A stretch of 64,000 nt of DNA from Hirudo medicinalis (GCA_011800805.1 MPNW01000515.1:50027-114026); one strand, 5' to 3'. Counted from the first letter of the stretch, positions 26,201 to 37,730 are shown. Numbers and translations: made by a program. Notes: a model not told the origin generated them from the letters alone.

Positions 26201-29200
26201 TTGACAATTAATCATAAAAAATCATTAATAATTGTAATAATTGTTATAATATATTATAAAATTTGTAATTCACAACAACCACCACCAGGGTTTGTATCCT
26301 GAAAGTCACGGCATCGTGGACAACAAAATGTTCGATGTTTCACGCAACGAGTCATTTTTCCTTGATGCTCCATCATCACTCAATCCTCATTGGTGGAATG
26401 CAGAGCCAGTAAGGAATTCATGAATATCAATGAGTCAATGAATAATTTATGACTTAAAAAATAAATTAACTCAATCTCTCAACAGCTGTGGTCAAGAGTA
26501 ATTGCTAAAAACAAAACAGCAATGGTCCTTTATTGGCCTGGTTCAGATGCTGAGATCCAAGGTTTCTTAATGAGACAATCTAATTTATAAAATTGAATTT
26601 CACTTAACTTAAAAATCATGATTTAATCGTTTATAAATTTAAATTATTAATTAATTAACTTATTTATTTATTTATTTATTTATGATTAAATATGCATTTA
26701 TTCAATTATTAGGCAGAAGACCAACGGATTACGAACCTTACGCTGAGTGAGTGCTTGAATCTGAGAAGTGAACATTCAAGTCTTAAAATTCGTCTCTTAA
26801 ACTTTTTCAATAAATTTAATTTTCAATAAATTATTAATTATTTCCAATTTTTCTTTTAAAATGTCGTAAAAATAGATTGATATTTGTAAATTTTACAAAC
26901 GCCTATTGGACAGGAATGCACCATCACAGTTCAGGGTGGATAGGACCCTCAAATGGTTGGATGACAAAAAAGCAGACATGGTGGCTATCTATTTTAGTCT
27001 CGTTGATAACGCAGGACACGATGGGGGACCTGATTCTGTCCAGGTGGAAAAGCCCTTGCTACTTTCACTTTACTTTCTTAAAGAATTCTTCATTTATTTT
27101 AACCGGAATAATTACTGTAATAATTATGCAAATTGTTATGAAGTATTAGTAACAATTATTCATTATAATAATTAATAATTCATTATTATAATGATTATTA
27201 TTAATATAAATTAACATTAATTAATTCATTATTAATTATTAATTATTTAATAATAATTAATTCATTATTACAATGAATATTAATTACACTTTGAAGGTCA
27301 TCGAATCATTGGTAGAAGTGGACCGATCAATGCGTGATTTAATGGACGGAATTTACAAAATGGACTTGCATCAGTGCATTAATGTTGTCGTCGTCTCAGA
27401 TCATGGTGGGATTTCAAACATCATTCATCCTTATTTTACTTACCTGGATGCAATAGTTAATCAGCCGTTAATTGCTAACAATAATTTGGATGATATGCAA
27501 AATGCATTATTCGTTGTGTGTATTCAATTGTTATTATTAATATAAAATATTATGTGTTTATTAAAGGTCAATAATCACATTCCAAACTATCTGAGAAATA
27601 ATCTGTAAATCATAAAGTTAGTTTTTATTGATAAGTAATCTTTAATAACATGTTCGCATATTTGTTATTAGTCAAATAATTCAGATTTCCGATAATTAAA
27701 TTATTAAACATAAAATACTAATTTATTGCAAGGCATGGCACGCATCAGTCCTAACAAGGAGATCCAATTTAAAGAACTTCTGCAGGAAGACGTCCTCAAC
27801 AAAGTTTACATTTACGAAGGTGCTTCTCCGAGGATTTCAACGAGGTACTCGGGAGAACAGAGAACCATGACCCCTGTGGAAGCTGACAAAAGAGGTATCC
27901 AATAAAATATATTAAATATTGTTATTATTGAATAAATAAGAATTCAGTATAAAATATGTCATTTGATATTATTGTTAAATAAAGACGTATTCAATACAAA
28001 TTGTTAAATAATGTTATTACTGATTGATAAATGCGAAAATCTAGATCACTTAACCAGTGAATTCTCAAATGAATATTCATGAATATTTTTGTCAAATGAT
28101 GACGATGATGACAAAAATAATATTAATAATGTAATTCCGTCCAGTTTCTGAAAGAGACATCGTGACAAATCTAACGTGCAAGATAGACAACATGGTGCCG
28201 TATTTGAAAAACAATTCACCAAAAAGATTCCATTACTCAAACAACGACAGAATTGACGAAGTTCTGCTCTTCCTCAACGAACCTTGGATAGGAATCAGGT
28301 GGATATCCAACTGCTCTGTTGGTTTTCATCAAATTAATGCCAGTTCATTGAATATTATCCAATCAGTTTTAATCAGTTCACTAATGCCATTCTGTGCGAG
28401 CTTGTCATTTGCACACTTGATTAAATTAAATTAACAACATTGTTGCAACTGGGTTTGGATTTTCAGTTGAAATGCTTTTGTTGCAACATGTTAACGCAGT
28501 TGAATTGCTATTATTACTTGTTTGTTTTTCATGTCAAGAGTATATCTTATCATCACTACAGAAATACTGATTGGTCAACCACGAAAGGTCACCACGGCTG
28601 GGATCCACTTTACGAATCCATGAAAGTTCGTCTAACGTTAATTAATGTCCAATTAAATTTTTTACGATCAAATTCATCCGCCAAACGACAGGCTCTGTTC
28701 ATTGGTTGGGGACCAAGTTTTAAAGAGAGGAGCCATCACAATGAATCTTTTGACAACATTGAATTATACAATCTATTGACATGTAAGTCAGCATCAAATC
28801 ATTCCTTCTAACATAACATTAACAAAATACACCCAATGTTCAGATATATTAGGCATCGATCCAGCACCAAACAATGGCACTTGGGGGTCCTTACACCACC
28901 TCCTTAGGGATCCACCCAAGGACTTGACACCCCCTCCATCATTGAACCTCTCGAAATATTATGAGATAAATAGTTCTTGTCCATTTCCTGGGAGCGATGA
29001 AGAATTAGAGGAAGCTTCCAATCATTCACTTTACGGCTGTTCAAAACACAACTACGTCGTAAGTGCAATTGGTTGAACGAATGTTCGAAAAACATTCACC
29101 GAAATATTTTTGAAATATCTTTCTATTACTGGTTAGCCAACCAACCTCAACCCATCTATCAAAGTTTAAAAAATAATCTTGTTATAAAGTATATTTACAT

Positions 29201-31021
29201 ATTTAAAGATCAACCTCATTCATAATTCAGTACAAAAAACTCAACAAGACATCGGTGGAAATGTTGGACCTGGAGAAGAGGCACTTGAGCCACGGAAAAC
29301 CATCCTTCCAGCTGCAGGATCCACCTCATCTCTGCCTCTTGCATCACAATGATTTTGTTTCCACTTACGACAAACAACTCAAACTTCCCCTTTGGTCCGC
29401 ATTCAAATTGTCGGCACCAGCGGTGAGTTTATTAATATTTGTTAATAGTGCAAACGCTAGTAATAGTGATTTCTATAAGCATAAAAATGGCACTTATTGT
29501 AACAGATATTTCAAAATAATTTTTAGTTGAGCTGGTAAGTGTATTACATGTTGTTATGAAACATTTCGTTAAACTATTCGTTAAACTTAGCGTGCAGGTT
29601 GGCCAAATGGGTTGCGTTCCTGCATGCAGTCGTAATAGCCACAGTCGTAATGTGTCGTGTTCGCAACCCAGCCTGCACCGCCAGGGAGCGCCCTCGGGTA
29701 GGGGCGCTATATAAATGGTAGATCGATTAAAAGTGCCTTCACATCCCATTCGGATACATAAGGCACTCAAAAATGGGCTAAATAAAAAAAAACTCGTTTC
29801 TTTACAGGCGAGTTTGAACTGGTCCTTCTCAAACTTTGTGCCAGATGTTCGTGTCTTACCTGGCGAACAATTCAACTGCTCAGAAGTGGTAGGACTCCAG
29901 AAAAACATTTCTTTTGTCCCCCTTTTCCATCCCAGTAAATAAATTAAATTATTATTGATTTAAACAGCTATTAAATCAAACTGTTATTGATATAGTGAAC
30001 TTCTTAAAACAATTTCATTGTTACCAAGGAGACTTGAATCGGTGTAAATTAATAAGTGAATTGGAAGATGAAATTGTTGCAGTGGTCAACAAATCACTTG
30101 AAATAAATAACACTAAAAATATTACAAGAAAAATATCTTTTAATTATTAAAGAATTGATTAATTAATATTATTTTTATTAATTGCAATTATTAATACTGT
30201 TATTATTACTATTGTGACACTCACAGCCATGATGACAGATTTTCTTAAGTGACACTAAACATTCAAAGAAAAGCATTCTTTTAAAGATCTGTCACAGAAT
30301 GATTCTCATGACGCTCTCCTCCTGACAAACATCGTACCCATGCACAAGTCATTCTTAACAGGTTACATCTTTCCATTGATCTCATTATTCAATTTTATGT
30401 TTGCTTATTTATTTATTTACTACAGATATTTGGTCGGAAGTTCTAAAGAAATTATTCCGCCATTTTCCTAATGGATATTTCATCGCTGGTCCAATCTTTG
30501 ACCAAAATGGCGACGGAATTTCAGATTCTTTGACAGAGTAACTTAAAGTTCTATGTTAATTATTTTATTACTCTCATTTTTTTACTCTCATTTATGATTA
30601 TGATTATGATTTATTAACTATTTACTAAATTTAATATCCATGTTGTTTAGATCCATTCTCCCAAGCCACTATTATGTTATCGTCCTATCCACTCCTAGTG
30701 CAAGTCCAAACCTTGAGACAGCTTCATTTGTTTTTCCAAATTCCTTCCGAAGTCCCAAGGAAGAATGTGAAGTCAGTTCAGCCTCACATTTTCACCATCA
30801 ATTCAACAAATATCAAGCTTACAAAATAAATATTTTTTCATTAATAAGTTAAATTGCAATTAATTACACAGAAAAACTTCTCGGTGGGATCGTACATGTC
30901 GACACACAAAGCGAGGATGAGAGATGTTGAAATTCTGACTGGACTTAAATTTCTCACTGCAAGTGGAAGCTGGGATGCTGTGAGGAGCAGAACGTACATC
31001 ACAACAAAAACTTTTGAGTAG
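16041..31021 (+). CDS. double-domain ectonucleotide pyrophosphatase/phosphodiesterase (two ENPP units fused)
   Basis: Type II membrane ENPP-family enzyme; family members hydrolyse extracellular nucleotides or phospholipids using two Zn ions and a Thr nucleophile. Exons 16041-16076 and 17129-17200 (cytosolic tail, start of TM), then 18747-18919 (TM GVAVVFVSV+ALLTIGLGVGLGVGL, about residues 28-51). Unit 1 runs from exon 19212-19383 to 25508-25716; unit 2 from 25939-26116 to 30872-31021. The exon sum is 4,662 nt, in frame: 1,553 residues. Unit 1 metal/nucleophile residues: D106, T142 (PTKTFPNHY), D263/H267 (PDTAGHD), DH near 310, H434 (GGHGSDN). Unit 2: D859, T895, D1012/H1016, D1059/H1060, H1177. 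Each has a Ca-loop-like FDQNADG/FDQNGDG in its nuclease-like region. No somatomedin-B domains. A LINE and two SINEs sit in introns. Alternative: two adjacent genes, argued against by the clean phase-2 junction. Confidence 0.85.
16370..16622. repeat. AAT/ATT-rich array in ENPP intron 1
   Basis: Alternating (AAT)n, (ATT)n and a recurring AATAAATTAATAACAATAAA-type unit. Because both orientations occur, the RNA could fold back on itself. Confidence 0.75.
16921..17056. repeat. 21-bp tandem repeat just upstream of ENPP exon 2
   Basis: Five to six diverging copies of a 21-bp CTCATTAATATTTAAA-type unit, ending about 70 bases before the exon at 17129. The 21-bp period keeps both strands open (repeated NINEPNL on minus), but there is no reason to think it codes. 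Confidence 0.8.
18418..18500. repeat. short tandem repeat (CATTAATAAATAA type)
   Basis: Six or so copies of a 13- to 14-bp unit in the intron before the ENPP exon at 18747. Confidence 0.75.
18618..18740. repeat. GAT/GAC trinucleotide array immediately upstream of an ENPP splice acceptor
   Basis: An imperfect GAT array ending a few bases before the TTTCAG acceptor at 18741-18746. It yields a poly-Asp frame from an ATG at 18584 and a Met/Leu-rich frame from 18612, but the ENPP reading is better explained by exons at 16041 and 17129, leaving this array intronic. Confidence 0.7.
22544..22740 (+). other. ENPP unit 1 exon before the LINE-bearing intron
   Basis: Exon encoding LLSVKPAPNNGTYGRLHFL and the cysteine-containing linker to the nuclease-like region. 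Its donor is GTTAGA and the next exon is best started at 23383 after an AAG, because the stronger-looking TTTCAG at 23371-23374 puts the downstream exon in the wrong phase. This is the least certain junction in unit 1. Confidence 0.6.
22876..23250 (+). mobile_element. LINE 3' fragment in an ENPP intron
   Basis: The frame at 22891-23160 reads SLLYGTSTSLILSLQRVQNKLAKLVL, then the family's C-terminal helix region. That is the (N)SLLYG....LQRVQN.lArl motif of CR1/L2-type LINE reverse transcriptases. It ends in a TAT/ATT microsatellite (23219-23249), as these LINEs often do, and contains the single N at 23149. Severely 5'-truncated. Confidence 0.8.
23641..23815 (+). mobile_element. tRNA-derived SINE, family 1, copy 1
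   Basis: Shares GTTCCTGCATGC, CAGTCGTAATG, the tRNA B-box-like GTTCGCAACCC, CAGGGAGCGCCCTC, ATTCGGATACATAAGGCACT and the tail GGGCTAAATA with copy 2 at 29591-29792. The A-box end is degraded and the middle carries a CCAGGGAGA reiteration. Intronic, between ENPP exons 23383-23580 and 23906-24056. Confidence 0.8.
24356..24455. repeat. GAT/GAC array right after an ENPP donor site
   Basis: Begins about 25 bases after the donor GTGATG at 24332. Frames through it read poly-Asp, but the flanking exons (24251-24331 and 24496-24625) join in phase without it. Confidence 0.75.
25717..25938 (+). other. intron joining ENPP unit 1 to unit 2
   Basis: A 222-bp GTAATT..TTTCAG intron. Exon 25508-25716 ends AAA AA and the next begins A TGC AAG GAT, so splicing yields DDPKKCKDQ and continues into unit 2 (PLLLVSLDGF). 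If the intron is retained the frame meets TAA at once, with the stop overlapping the donor site. No ATG-led leader, signal peptide, TM segment or AATAAA is apparent between the units. Confidence 0.75.
29591..29792 (+). mobile_element. tRNA-derived SINE, family 1, copy 2
   Basis: The fuller copy. An A-box-like TTGGCCAAATGGG near the start and a B-box-like GTTCGCAACCC about 60 bases on indicate tRNA ancestry, and an A-rich tail follows GGGCTAAATA. It ends about 15 bases before the acceptor of the ENPP exon at 29808, so that intron's branch region must lie in or against SINE sequence. Confidence 0.85.
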
Positions 31022-31682
31022 TTATCACAACACTGAATATTGTCATAGAAGTTATGATAATGATTAAAGTGTTTATTACAAACCAAGATTGTATCGGCTG
31101 AAGTTTTTTCCTTTGTTATTCTTTAAGAATTTCGTCCACGTCATAATTAAAGCATAAAAAAAAACTTGCAATGCTTGTTTACTTAGATTCCATTTTAAAA
31201 CTATGTGACTAACACGAGAATTGTTTACTTCACTGTTTTTAAAGGCCCGTCGAACATTTGGAGTCGATTAAATCATTACGTCGATATATTCATTTAGGGG
31301 CCTCCACAGTTATAGAACGGGGAGGACGGCCTGCGGACCAAAACCCGACTCGCCAGGCCAGTCAGTGTGGCCCTCGCTATTAGTTTTATTTTATTTTAGT
31401 CTTATGCTAATTTAGAAATTTTTCGTAGCCGTAAGACAAATTTTACAGTTTTACAGACGTAGCTACAATATGTCAAGGACGTCGCATTTTCGACTTTCGA
31501 GCATCAAAAACGTCTTCACAAAGACTTTGTTTTGAAATCAAAAGTTGAAGAACTTCTTACAGTCAATATTGTCAATGATGCAGGTTAGTTTTTGATAAAA
31601 TGTAATATTTTTATTTTTTTATTTTTTCGAATGGTAACCCAATGCCGTGGGTATTAGAAAGTACTTACGATAATATCAGTGG
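31022..31682. other. 3' flank of ENPP, no gene seen
   Basis: Includes AATTAAAG..ATAAA near 31145-31155 as a weak poly(A) candidate. A GC-richer patch at 31300-31380 and a frame near 31460-31580 look like degraded coding sequence, probably the upstream part of the hAT relic that follows. Confidence 0.35.
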
Positions 31683-32000
31683 TTGTCTGCTTTCCTAACT
31701 GATATCACACAACATCTTTCGGATTTAAATGTTAAACTGCAAAGCAAAATTAAACCCCCTTTTATTGAATTATCTATTTTATTTGATTCTCAGCCTGGGA
31801 AAGTTATGTGTCTCACATATTTTTTTATCAAATCACCAGAAAATGATTGTTGGACTTCTGAAAGCAGATCCAGTAACAAAACTTTCAACGAACATTCTCA
31901 AATTCAACAGAAATTACCTAAGGAACCTTTTTTCTTAGGATTTCTACAATCCAAGATAACAAATATTAAAAAAACCTTTCAAAAGATCAACGTGATATAA
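31683..32000 (+). pseudogene. hAT-transposase-derived relic (GTF2IRD2/ZBED-like)
   Basis: A 105-codon frame begins FLTDITQHLSDLNVKLQ, which matches the FL.DI..HLN.LN.KLQ segment common to hAT transposases and their domesticated relatives. Only this short piece is recognisable, with no BED finger or C-terminal dimerisation region. Confidence 0.55.
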
Positions 32001-32419
32001 TCACGTTTTTGAGCCTATTTATATATACATGTGATAAATACCACACACCTTTATATAACGGCAAATCCTCAACATATAACATGCGCTAAAGCCTTGAAGT
32101 GACCAAGCATTTGTTAGGAATTTTAAAATAAAACTATGGAGTAGAACAGAGCAGAGTTCTGAGATGCAAATTTGCAAATTGAGGTCTAAAATTTACCATA
32201 ATTTACCATCTATAATATAAGGCAGAAAATGCATGTGTGAGTCTGTCTGTCCCAAGAACTCCTCCCAAACGGTGAACGGTAGCGACTTGGAATTTCTACA
32301 TCTCATTCTCTATGACATTCTTAAGTCAACTGTGCTATTTTCAATTTTCAACTTTTCCAACTTCCACCTTTTCCTAAATCATATGCGAGCTTTAAACTCG
32401 ATAGCCACTGAAACAAGAA

Positions 32420-32525
32420 GCGTGGTGGCTCCCGCGTGGTGACTCCCGCCTCTCACGATGGCAGCACAGATTCGAATCTCGTTGCAGGAGCACCGTCCTA
32501 ATCATCCAGTTCTTTTTCCAAGCAT
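32420..32525 (+). mobile_element. tRNA-derived SINE, family 2, copy 1
   Basis: Contains a B-box-like GATTCGAATCTCG followed by GTTGCAGGAGCACCGTCCTA and ATCATC. The same order in reverse complement occurs at 59020-59110. Family 1 lacks these blocks. Confidence 0.65.
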
Positions 32526-33848
32526 GTCACTATATTTTCCTGGTAATAACGGGATGAATGAGATAATTATAATGAATAACAAATGAGTTTGATTATGTCA
32601 CTGGCGAAGCCGGTTTAAAGAAGCTAGTTACTTGGTAATCGGATGGAGGTTATAGACATATGTAGATCAGCTATGTAGACTTAATAACTCAATTTATTTT
32701 TATAAATATTTACATTAGCTATATTTACATTAGCGATGTAAATATCAAAATAAAATAAAATTGTAAGCCCTAATTTAAATATCGATATCAGGAGAAAATA
32801 TCGAATACGAATAAATACTAAAAAAATATCGCGATATACTAATTGATACATCGAACACTTTGTTACCATTTAATTTGTTTACCTATGTCTTAGCGGCAAA
32901 CCTACTTTATGCGTCTTTGAATTTCGCGACAGTTTTATTTGTTTAACAATCTGATAAGGGCTAATCAATAATGGTTTCCTCACGACTCATATTGATGAAA
33001 ACATAAACTTCCTAGTGAACTCAAACAGTTCAAATAAAGGTCAATAGGACAACTACATAATCATAATGTAGATTACGCATTGATCTTCTTCATTATATTG
33101 CACAATTGTGACAAAATGTTATTTAGTTATTGACATGGTAATGTATTACATCTTGATTTACGAGCTCAATTCAATTAACTTCATTTCAAGATCATTTAAA
33201 CCATCCAAAGGGAAATGCCTCAAGGCAAGGAAAGTAAACTAGAATTATAGTTTTAGTGCAATTTAGCAAAAAATAAACAAAATGTAAGAAAACTAAAAAT
33301 TCAAGAAATTGCTTCGTGAAGCTAACTAATAACTGTATAAATAAAACATATCTTCCAACTTAATGACAATTGTAGACAGCATGGGAAACTAGAGAAAGTT
33401 AGAGAAAGAGTAGAGAAAGATTGCTGGACTTTTAGAGAGACTTCGGGACAAAAAATATGAAAGCATGAAAAACAAACAGGCAGGCAAGAGGAGAGCATTT
33501 TATTAGACCATTTAAAAAATCTAATCAGTGTCACTTTTGCGGAGATAGTCGTTGAGGATCAAAAACTGACGGCTGCAATTATCCCATCATGAGAATAAAA
33601 GCGTCATTCATAAGACAGACGTAATATCTCTGTGACTCAATTAATCTCTGACTGCCAAATTGATGCAGGCCGTTAAATCATTGAAATGTCCATTCAAAGT
33701 TGTAAAAGTGCACAAGTTAACTTGTTAACGAGGAAAGTAATTGTCTCATTGTAAAGAAAACCGAACGGTGATCTCTTGAGAACAAAACATAACATTGTCG
33801 TAATCGAACAAAGAAGATAACGAGACTGAGGATGAGCGCGCCATTCTC
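32526..33848. other. gene-free stretch upstream of the Ig gene
   Basis: AT-rich; no recognisable ORF. At 32690-32730 a short TATTTACATTAGC-type duplication. No obvious TATA box was found close to the Ig gene start. Confidence 0.4.
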
Positions 33849-36800
33849 ATGATTCATAAGGCAAACAAACATCCACTCACGTTGTTAGTGCTGCTGGTAT
33901 TGCTATTTGTTGCGAATAGTTGGAAATATTTTCAGATGGGTGAGTATAATTTCGTTGAGGCATTCTATAAGGACACGTATAATAAAGAATAATAATACGG
34001 ATAATTACGAGTTTGTTGTGAACATATTTTTAAGTACAATTTGAAAGATTTTTCTGAAACCGGCAAACTCTAAAGTACGATGGCTAATGTCCCTTTGTGA
34101 CGAACTATTGTAATTTGAATTGAAATCATTTATAGATAGAACTTGTTCTTTAGTTTTGTTTCTGTTACACATATTTGTTGAGTGATGAAAGTTATTGCTT
34201 GAATGATTGTAATGTTTCAAGTTGATCGACGAATCTTTCATATTGGATTGTTTTAAACTTGTAAATACATTCTATTAGAATTGTCGATTTTTTAAATAAG
34301 CACACTATTAAATCAATACCATATGTTTATTTCACGAGATGTCTTCAAATGCGAGACAGCTTAAAGAATTTTATTAAAAATTATTTAATGACTGCCTAAT
34401 TATTGTAAATACTTACACATTAATCAAAGTGCTTATTACTCAATATCCATAATATACACAATTATTTTTGATTTCATTAAAATCCTAACTGAATTTTATA
34501 CTTATTGCTTAGAATTACATATGAATCAGAAAAGGGATTTCAGGTTTTCTGTTGGTCAGTAGTGAAATTAATACTATTTTGGCTTAAATTGAGATTGATT
34601 GAAATATTCTACAAATATTCTACTGATTGTAGTTATCCTTTATGTGTTGCTGGGTCTATATTGCTGTTCATGTTCAAAAGTTGAGGCACCTCTTGGGTCT
34701 AAAGCTGCTCTAAAATGTCGTGTTGATGGCATTCCTTTGGATCCTTCCACCATGGTACTTATTAAATTTTTCCAGTTATTACCTTTTATTAATAATTACA
34801 TTCGTTAATGCAGTTATAATAAGTGTTTTCCTAACTAAAGGTCGTTTGGGAAGATCCGAGAGGAGAAATACTGTCGTACAATACCAATCCAATGAAAACA
34901 GGAGATCCGAGGTTCACGATAGTGAAACCTTACCACACCGAGTTCAACCTTCACATTAGCAACATTAAGATGTCTGACAAGGGAAACTACACCTGCAAAG
35001 CATTAAAAAATTCAGCAGAATTCTTCAGCATTCTGGTTGAGCTAAATATCCTGGGTGTGTCCTTATTTTTTTAATAGTACATTTTCATTTTTGTTAAACT
35101 CAGTTGTTCAGTTAATTGATTGACAAGCATTTCAGATGAATTATAATTATTTAACAAAGTCTGATCCTCAAAGTAACAATTTTATTTCAGTGCCACCAAA
35201 AGCAAGAACTCCACACAATAAAAATATTTCTGTGGTTGAAGGGGGAGAAGTGGTCCTTCAATGCCAAGGGGAGGGAATCCCAGAGCCGGAACTGGATTGG
35301 AGGTATCACGGAAGAGATTCTTCGGTCGAGGAAGGTTCGACAGTTTTTATTTTTAGTAATTATAGCATAAAAGTCAACATTAAAAGCTATTTATTCAGCG
35401 ATCGCAATGGAGGACCCGACACGATACTCGATAAAAAACATAACTTTGAAGCAATCGGGTCATTACGAATGCCAGGCCAACAACAACGTGCCACCCATTT
35501 CGAGTGTTCATTATTTCATTGAAGTGCTCTGTAGGTATAAATGTTGAGTCGTTCGTGGCCAATTACTGATAGAAATACATGATGCAGCTGCACCGAAAAT
35601 ACATGTCCCGTACTTGAGAGTCATGCAGAAAGTGGGCAGCTACATTTTTCTGCAGTGCATCATCGCATGGAATCCGAGGGGAAACTTCTACTGGGAGCAC
35701 GAAGGAAGGAGAATCTTCGACGATTCGCACGAGACGAAAGGACGTTCCACGTCCGACAAGTACATACATTCCATGCACAAAATTGACAGCCACTCCTGGA
35801 GTGCAGGACTCTTTGTGTTCCATTTTGACATATCTGACGGAGGTCGTTACAGGTGTCATGGAAGCAACAAATATGGAACCAAACATGGTACAATAGAAGT
35901 TGCAGGTAGAGGTTTTGGAAATACATACATGAAATACAAACAAACAGAACTGATTTTAATGAATGAATGATGCTTTCAACAGCTTATCAAGCATTCGATG
36001 GAGCGGACGGACCCGACGTGCCGCAAAGGATCGTTGCAAGTCCTGGAAGCGACGTGATCCTTCATTGCGAGGGTGGAAATGTCAAGCCCTCCTGGTCGAT
36101 GTGAGCTTGAATTCTAGTCATACCAATGAAAACTTCTAAGAAAATGAGAGGCTCGAACAGGATGCATATATAATTACTAAACGATCACAGCTGTAATATG
36201 ACGTCTTGTTGCATGGACTTCATGTTTTCAGGCACACAGTATCCATGTTGGACTTTGAAACCATACCGCTCGCTGCATCTGGAAAGACGGTTGGATCGTC
36301 CAAGTATCAACTGACCAAGGAACAAAATTTAAAAATCATTTCAGTGAACAAACTTGACCAGGGTTATTACGTATGCCAAGGCAAATCCAACAGAACCATT
36401 TATCTATCTGTAGCAGGTTAATTTTAGGAATTGATTTGGTAAACAATTTCATTAATTGATGTCCTAGAGCCCTGTAAATAATTGTCATCAGTTATGAATG
36501 TTGGCCTTATTCAAAAGTCATGACCAAAGTTTGAAAAACACTGCAAAACATAATTGAAGTGGTACAGAATGAATAATGCAATTGTAATTGCTTGAACCAT
36601 TTTGGGAGCACATCCAAATCATCTAGCTGTTCGATGGATAGTTTATACTACTGGCACATGTAATTAATTTGTTTTTATTTCAGCAGATGTAGAGGCGTCG
36701 ACATCATGTGCTCAAAATGGAGTCAGTTTAACAGTCGCTGTTGTCATAGTTGCTGCTGTGGCCTTTGTGCTATGTTTGATATTTGTTGTGCTGTTGTTGG

Positions 36801-36964
36801 TCCTTAAACGTAGATACCAGAGAAGATTCAACACTAGCGGGGAGTCGATTTTGTAAGTTTATAATCCTCCACGAATAAGTACCCATTGAGAGTTTATTAA
36901 CGATGTTTTTTTTATATTAATATTCAGGACAGGCACACACTCCTTAGTTAGTCATAAAGTCTGA
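33849..36964 (+). CDS. type I membrane protein with four Ig domains
   Basis: Immunoglobulin-superfamily receptor, 492 residues, probably cell adhesion or recognition; the orthologue is not recognised. Exons 33849-33939 (signal peptide TLLVLLVLLFVANS), 34681-34754, 34841-35054, 35191-35334, 35399-35530, 35588-35905, 35983-36100, 36232-36416, 36687-36852, 36928-36964. All phases agree. Each Ig domain has its two Cys and core Trp: Ig1 KC/VVWED/YTC, Ig2 QC/LDWRY/YEC, Ig3 QC/FYWEH/YRC, Ig4 HC/PSW/YVC. The TM exon carries SLTVAVVIVAAVAFVLC and a basic stop-transfer KRRYQRR. The cytoplasmic tail is about 25 residues, ends SHKV and has no ITAM/ITIM. Ig1, Ig2 and Ig4 are each split by an intron; Ig3 is a single exon. 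An alternative acceptor for exon 2 at 34633 would insert a second hydrophobic stretch; 34681 is preferred. Confidence 0.85.
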
Positions 36965-37666
36965 CTTTCCTGCACACTCACTCACTTTGTTAATTAACGA
37001 GTACTTTCGAGTTTCTGATGTTTTGATCTGCCTTTTCAATTTGCATTTTATTTAATCGCAACCGATAAAAAATTCCATAATTTAACAAGATCTTCAAAGA
37101 TCTTCAACGTTTGCATCCTGGTGAGTCAGTGTTCAGCAGCAATTAGGATATTGTTTTCGCCCTCAAATGTGTGATATTTGTCCTTTTATGTACATCTCCG
37201 ATACATTTAATACATTTTTATTTACATCTTTAGAATTTGTTGTGTTTCGACGTTTCAAGAAGCTCGTACTTGGATTGCGAGTGATTTTGTAATTATTTTA
37301 ATGAGACGCAAGAATATAAAGCCATCTAGATCGATGGCCCCCACTTTTCATATGTGATGTTATCTCGCGATAGCGGGCCGAGTGGGATCGCCATCGACAA
37401 AAACATTCAATTTCGTATGAAAGCGATGAATTCTGAATCCCCAAACACAAACCCAAAACATTACAGCACTCAGTGCAAATAAGATATTAAATTCAATCAA
37501 ACACGGAAATTATGTATTGTCCACCGCCATCAATTCTTTCCGACCCCGCTATAATTCGATAAGACGGTGGAAAGGATAGATGCTAAATCATGCGGGATGT
37601 GCAGAATAGGCGGTGCTTCGCTCGGAAAAATTGATCTTGCAGTTTTGCGAGCACTACGAAAATTTT
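36965..37666. other. intergenic stretch between convergent genes
   Basis: Tail-to-tail spacer between the Ig gene (+) and the alpha receptor subunit (-). No coding frame seen. A patch at 37325-37400 has imperfect inverted GATCGATGGC/GCCATCGAC segments around TATCTCGCGATA. Confidence 0.4.
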
Positions 37667-37672
37667 TTTATT
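37667..37672 (-). promoter_or_regulatory. poly(A) signal of the alpha receptor subunit
   Basis: Complement of AATAAA, 59 bases past the stop codon at 37731-37733. Confidence 0.5.
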
Positions 37673-37730
37673 GTTCCAAATTTCACTAAACGAAATGGCT
37701 AACGACAATCAAAAGATCTATCTCTAACAT

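Noticed and set aside
32440..32460. tRNA gene suggested by a GATTCGAATC B-box
   Set aside because: No cloverleaf can be formed around it and the downstream block recurs at 59 kb, so it is a SINE.
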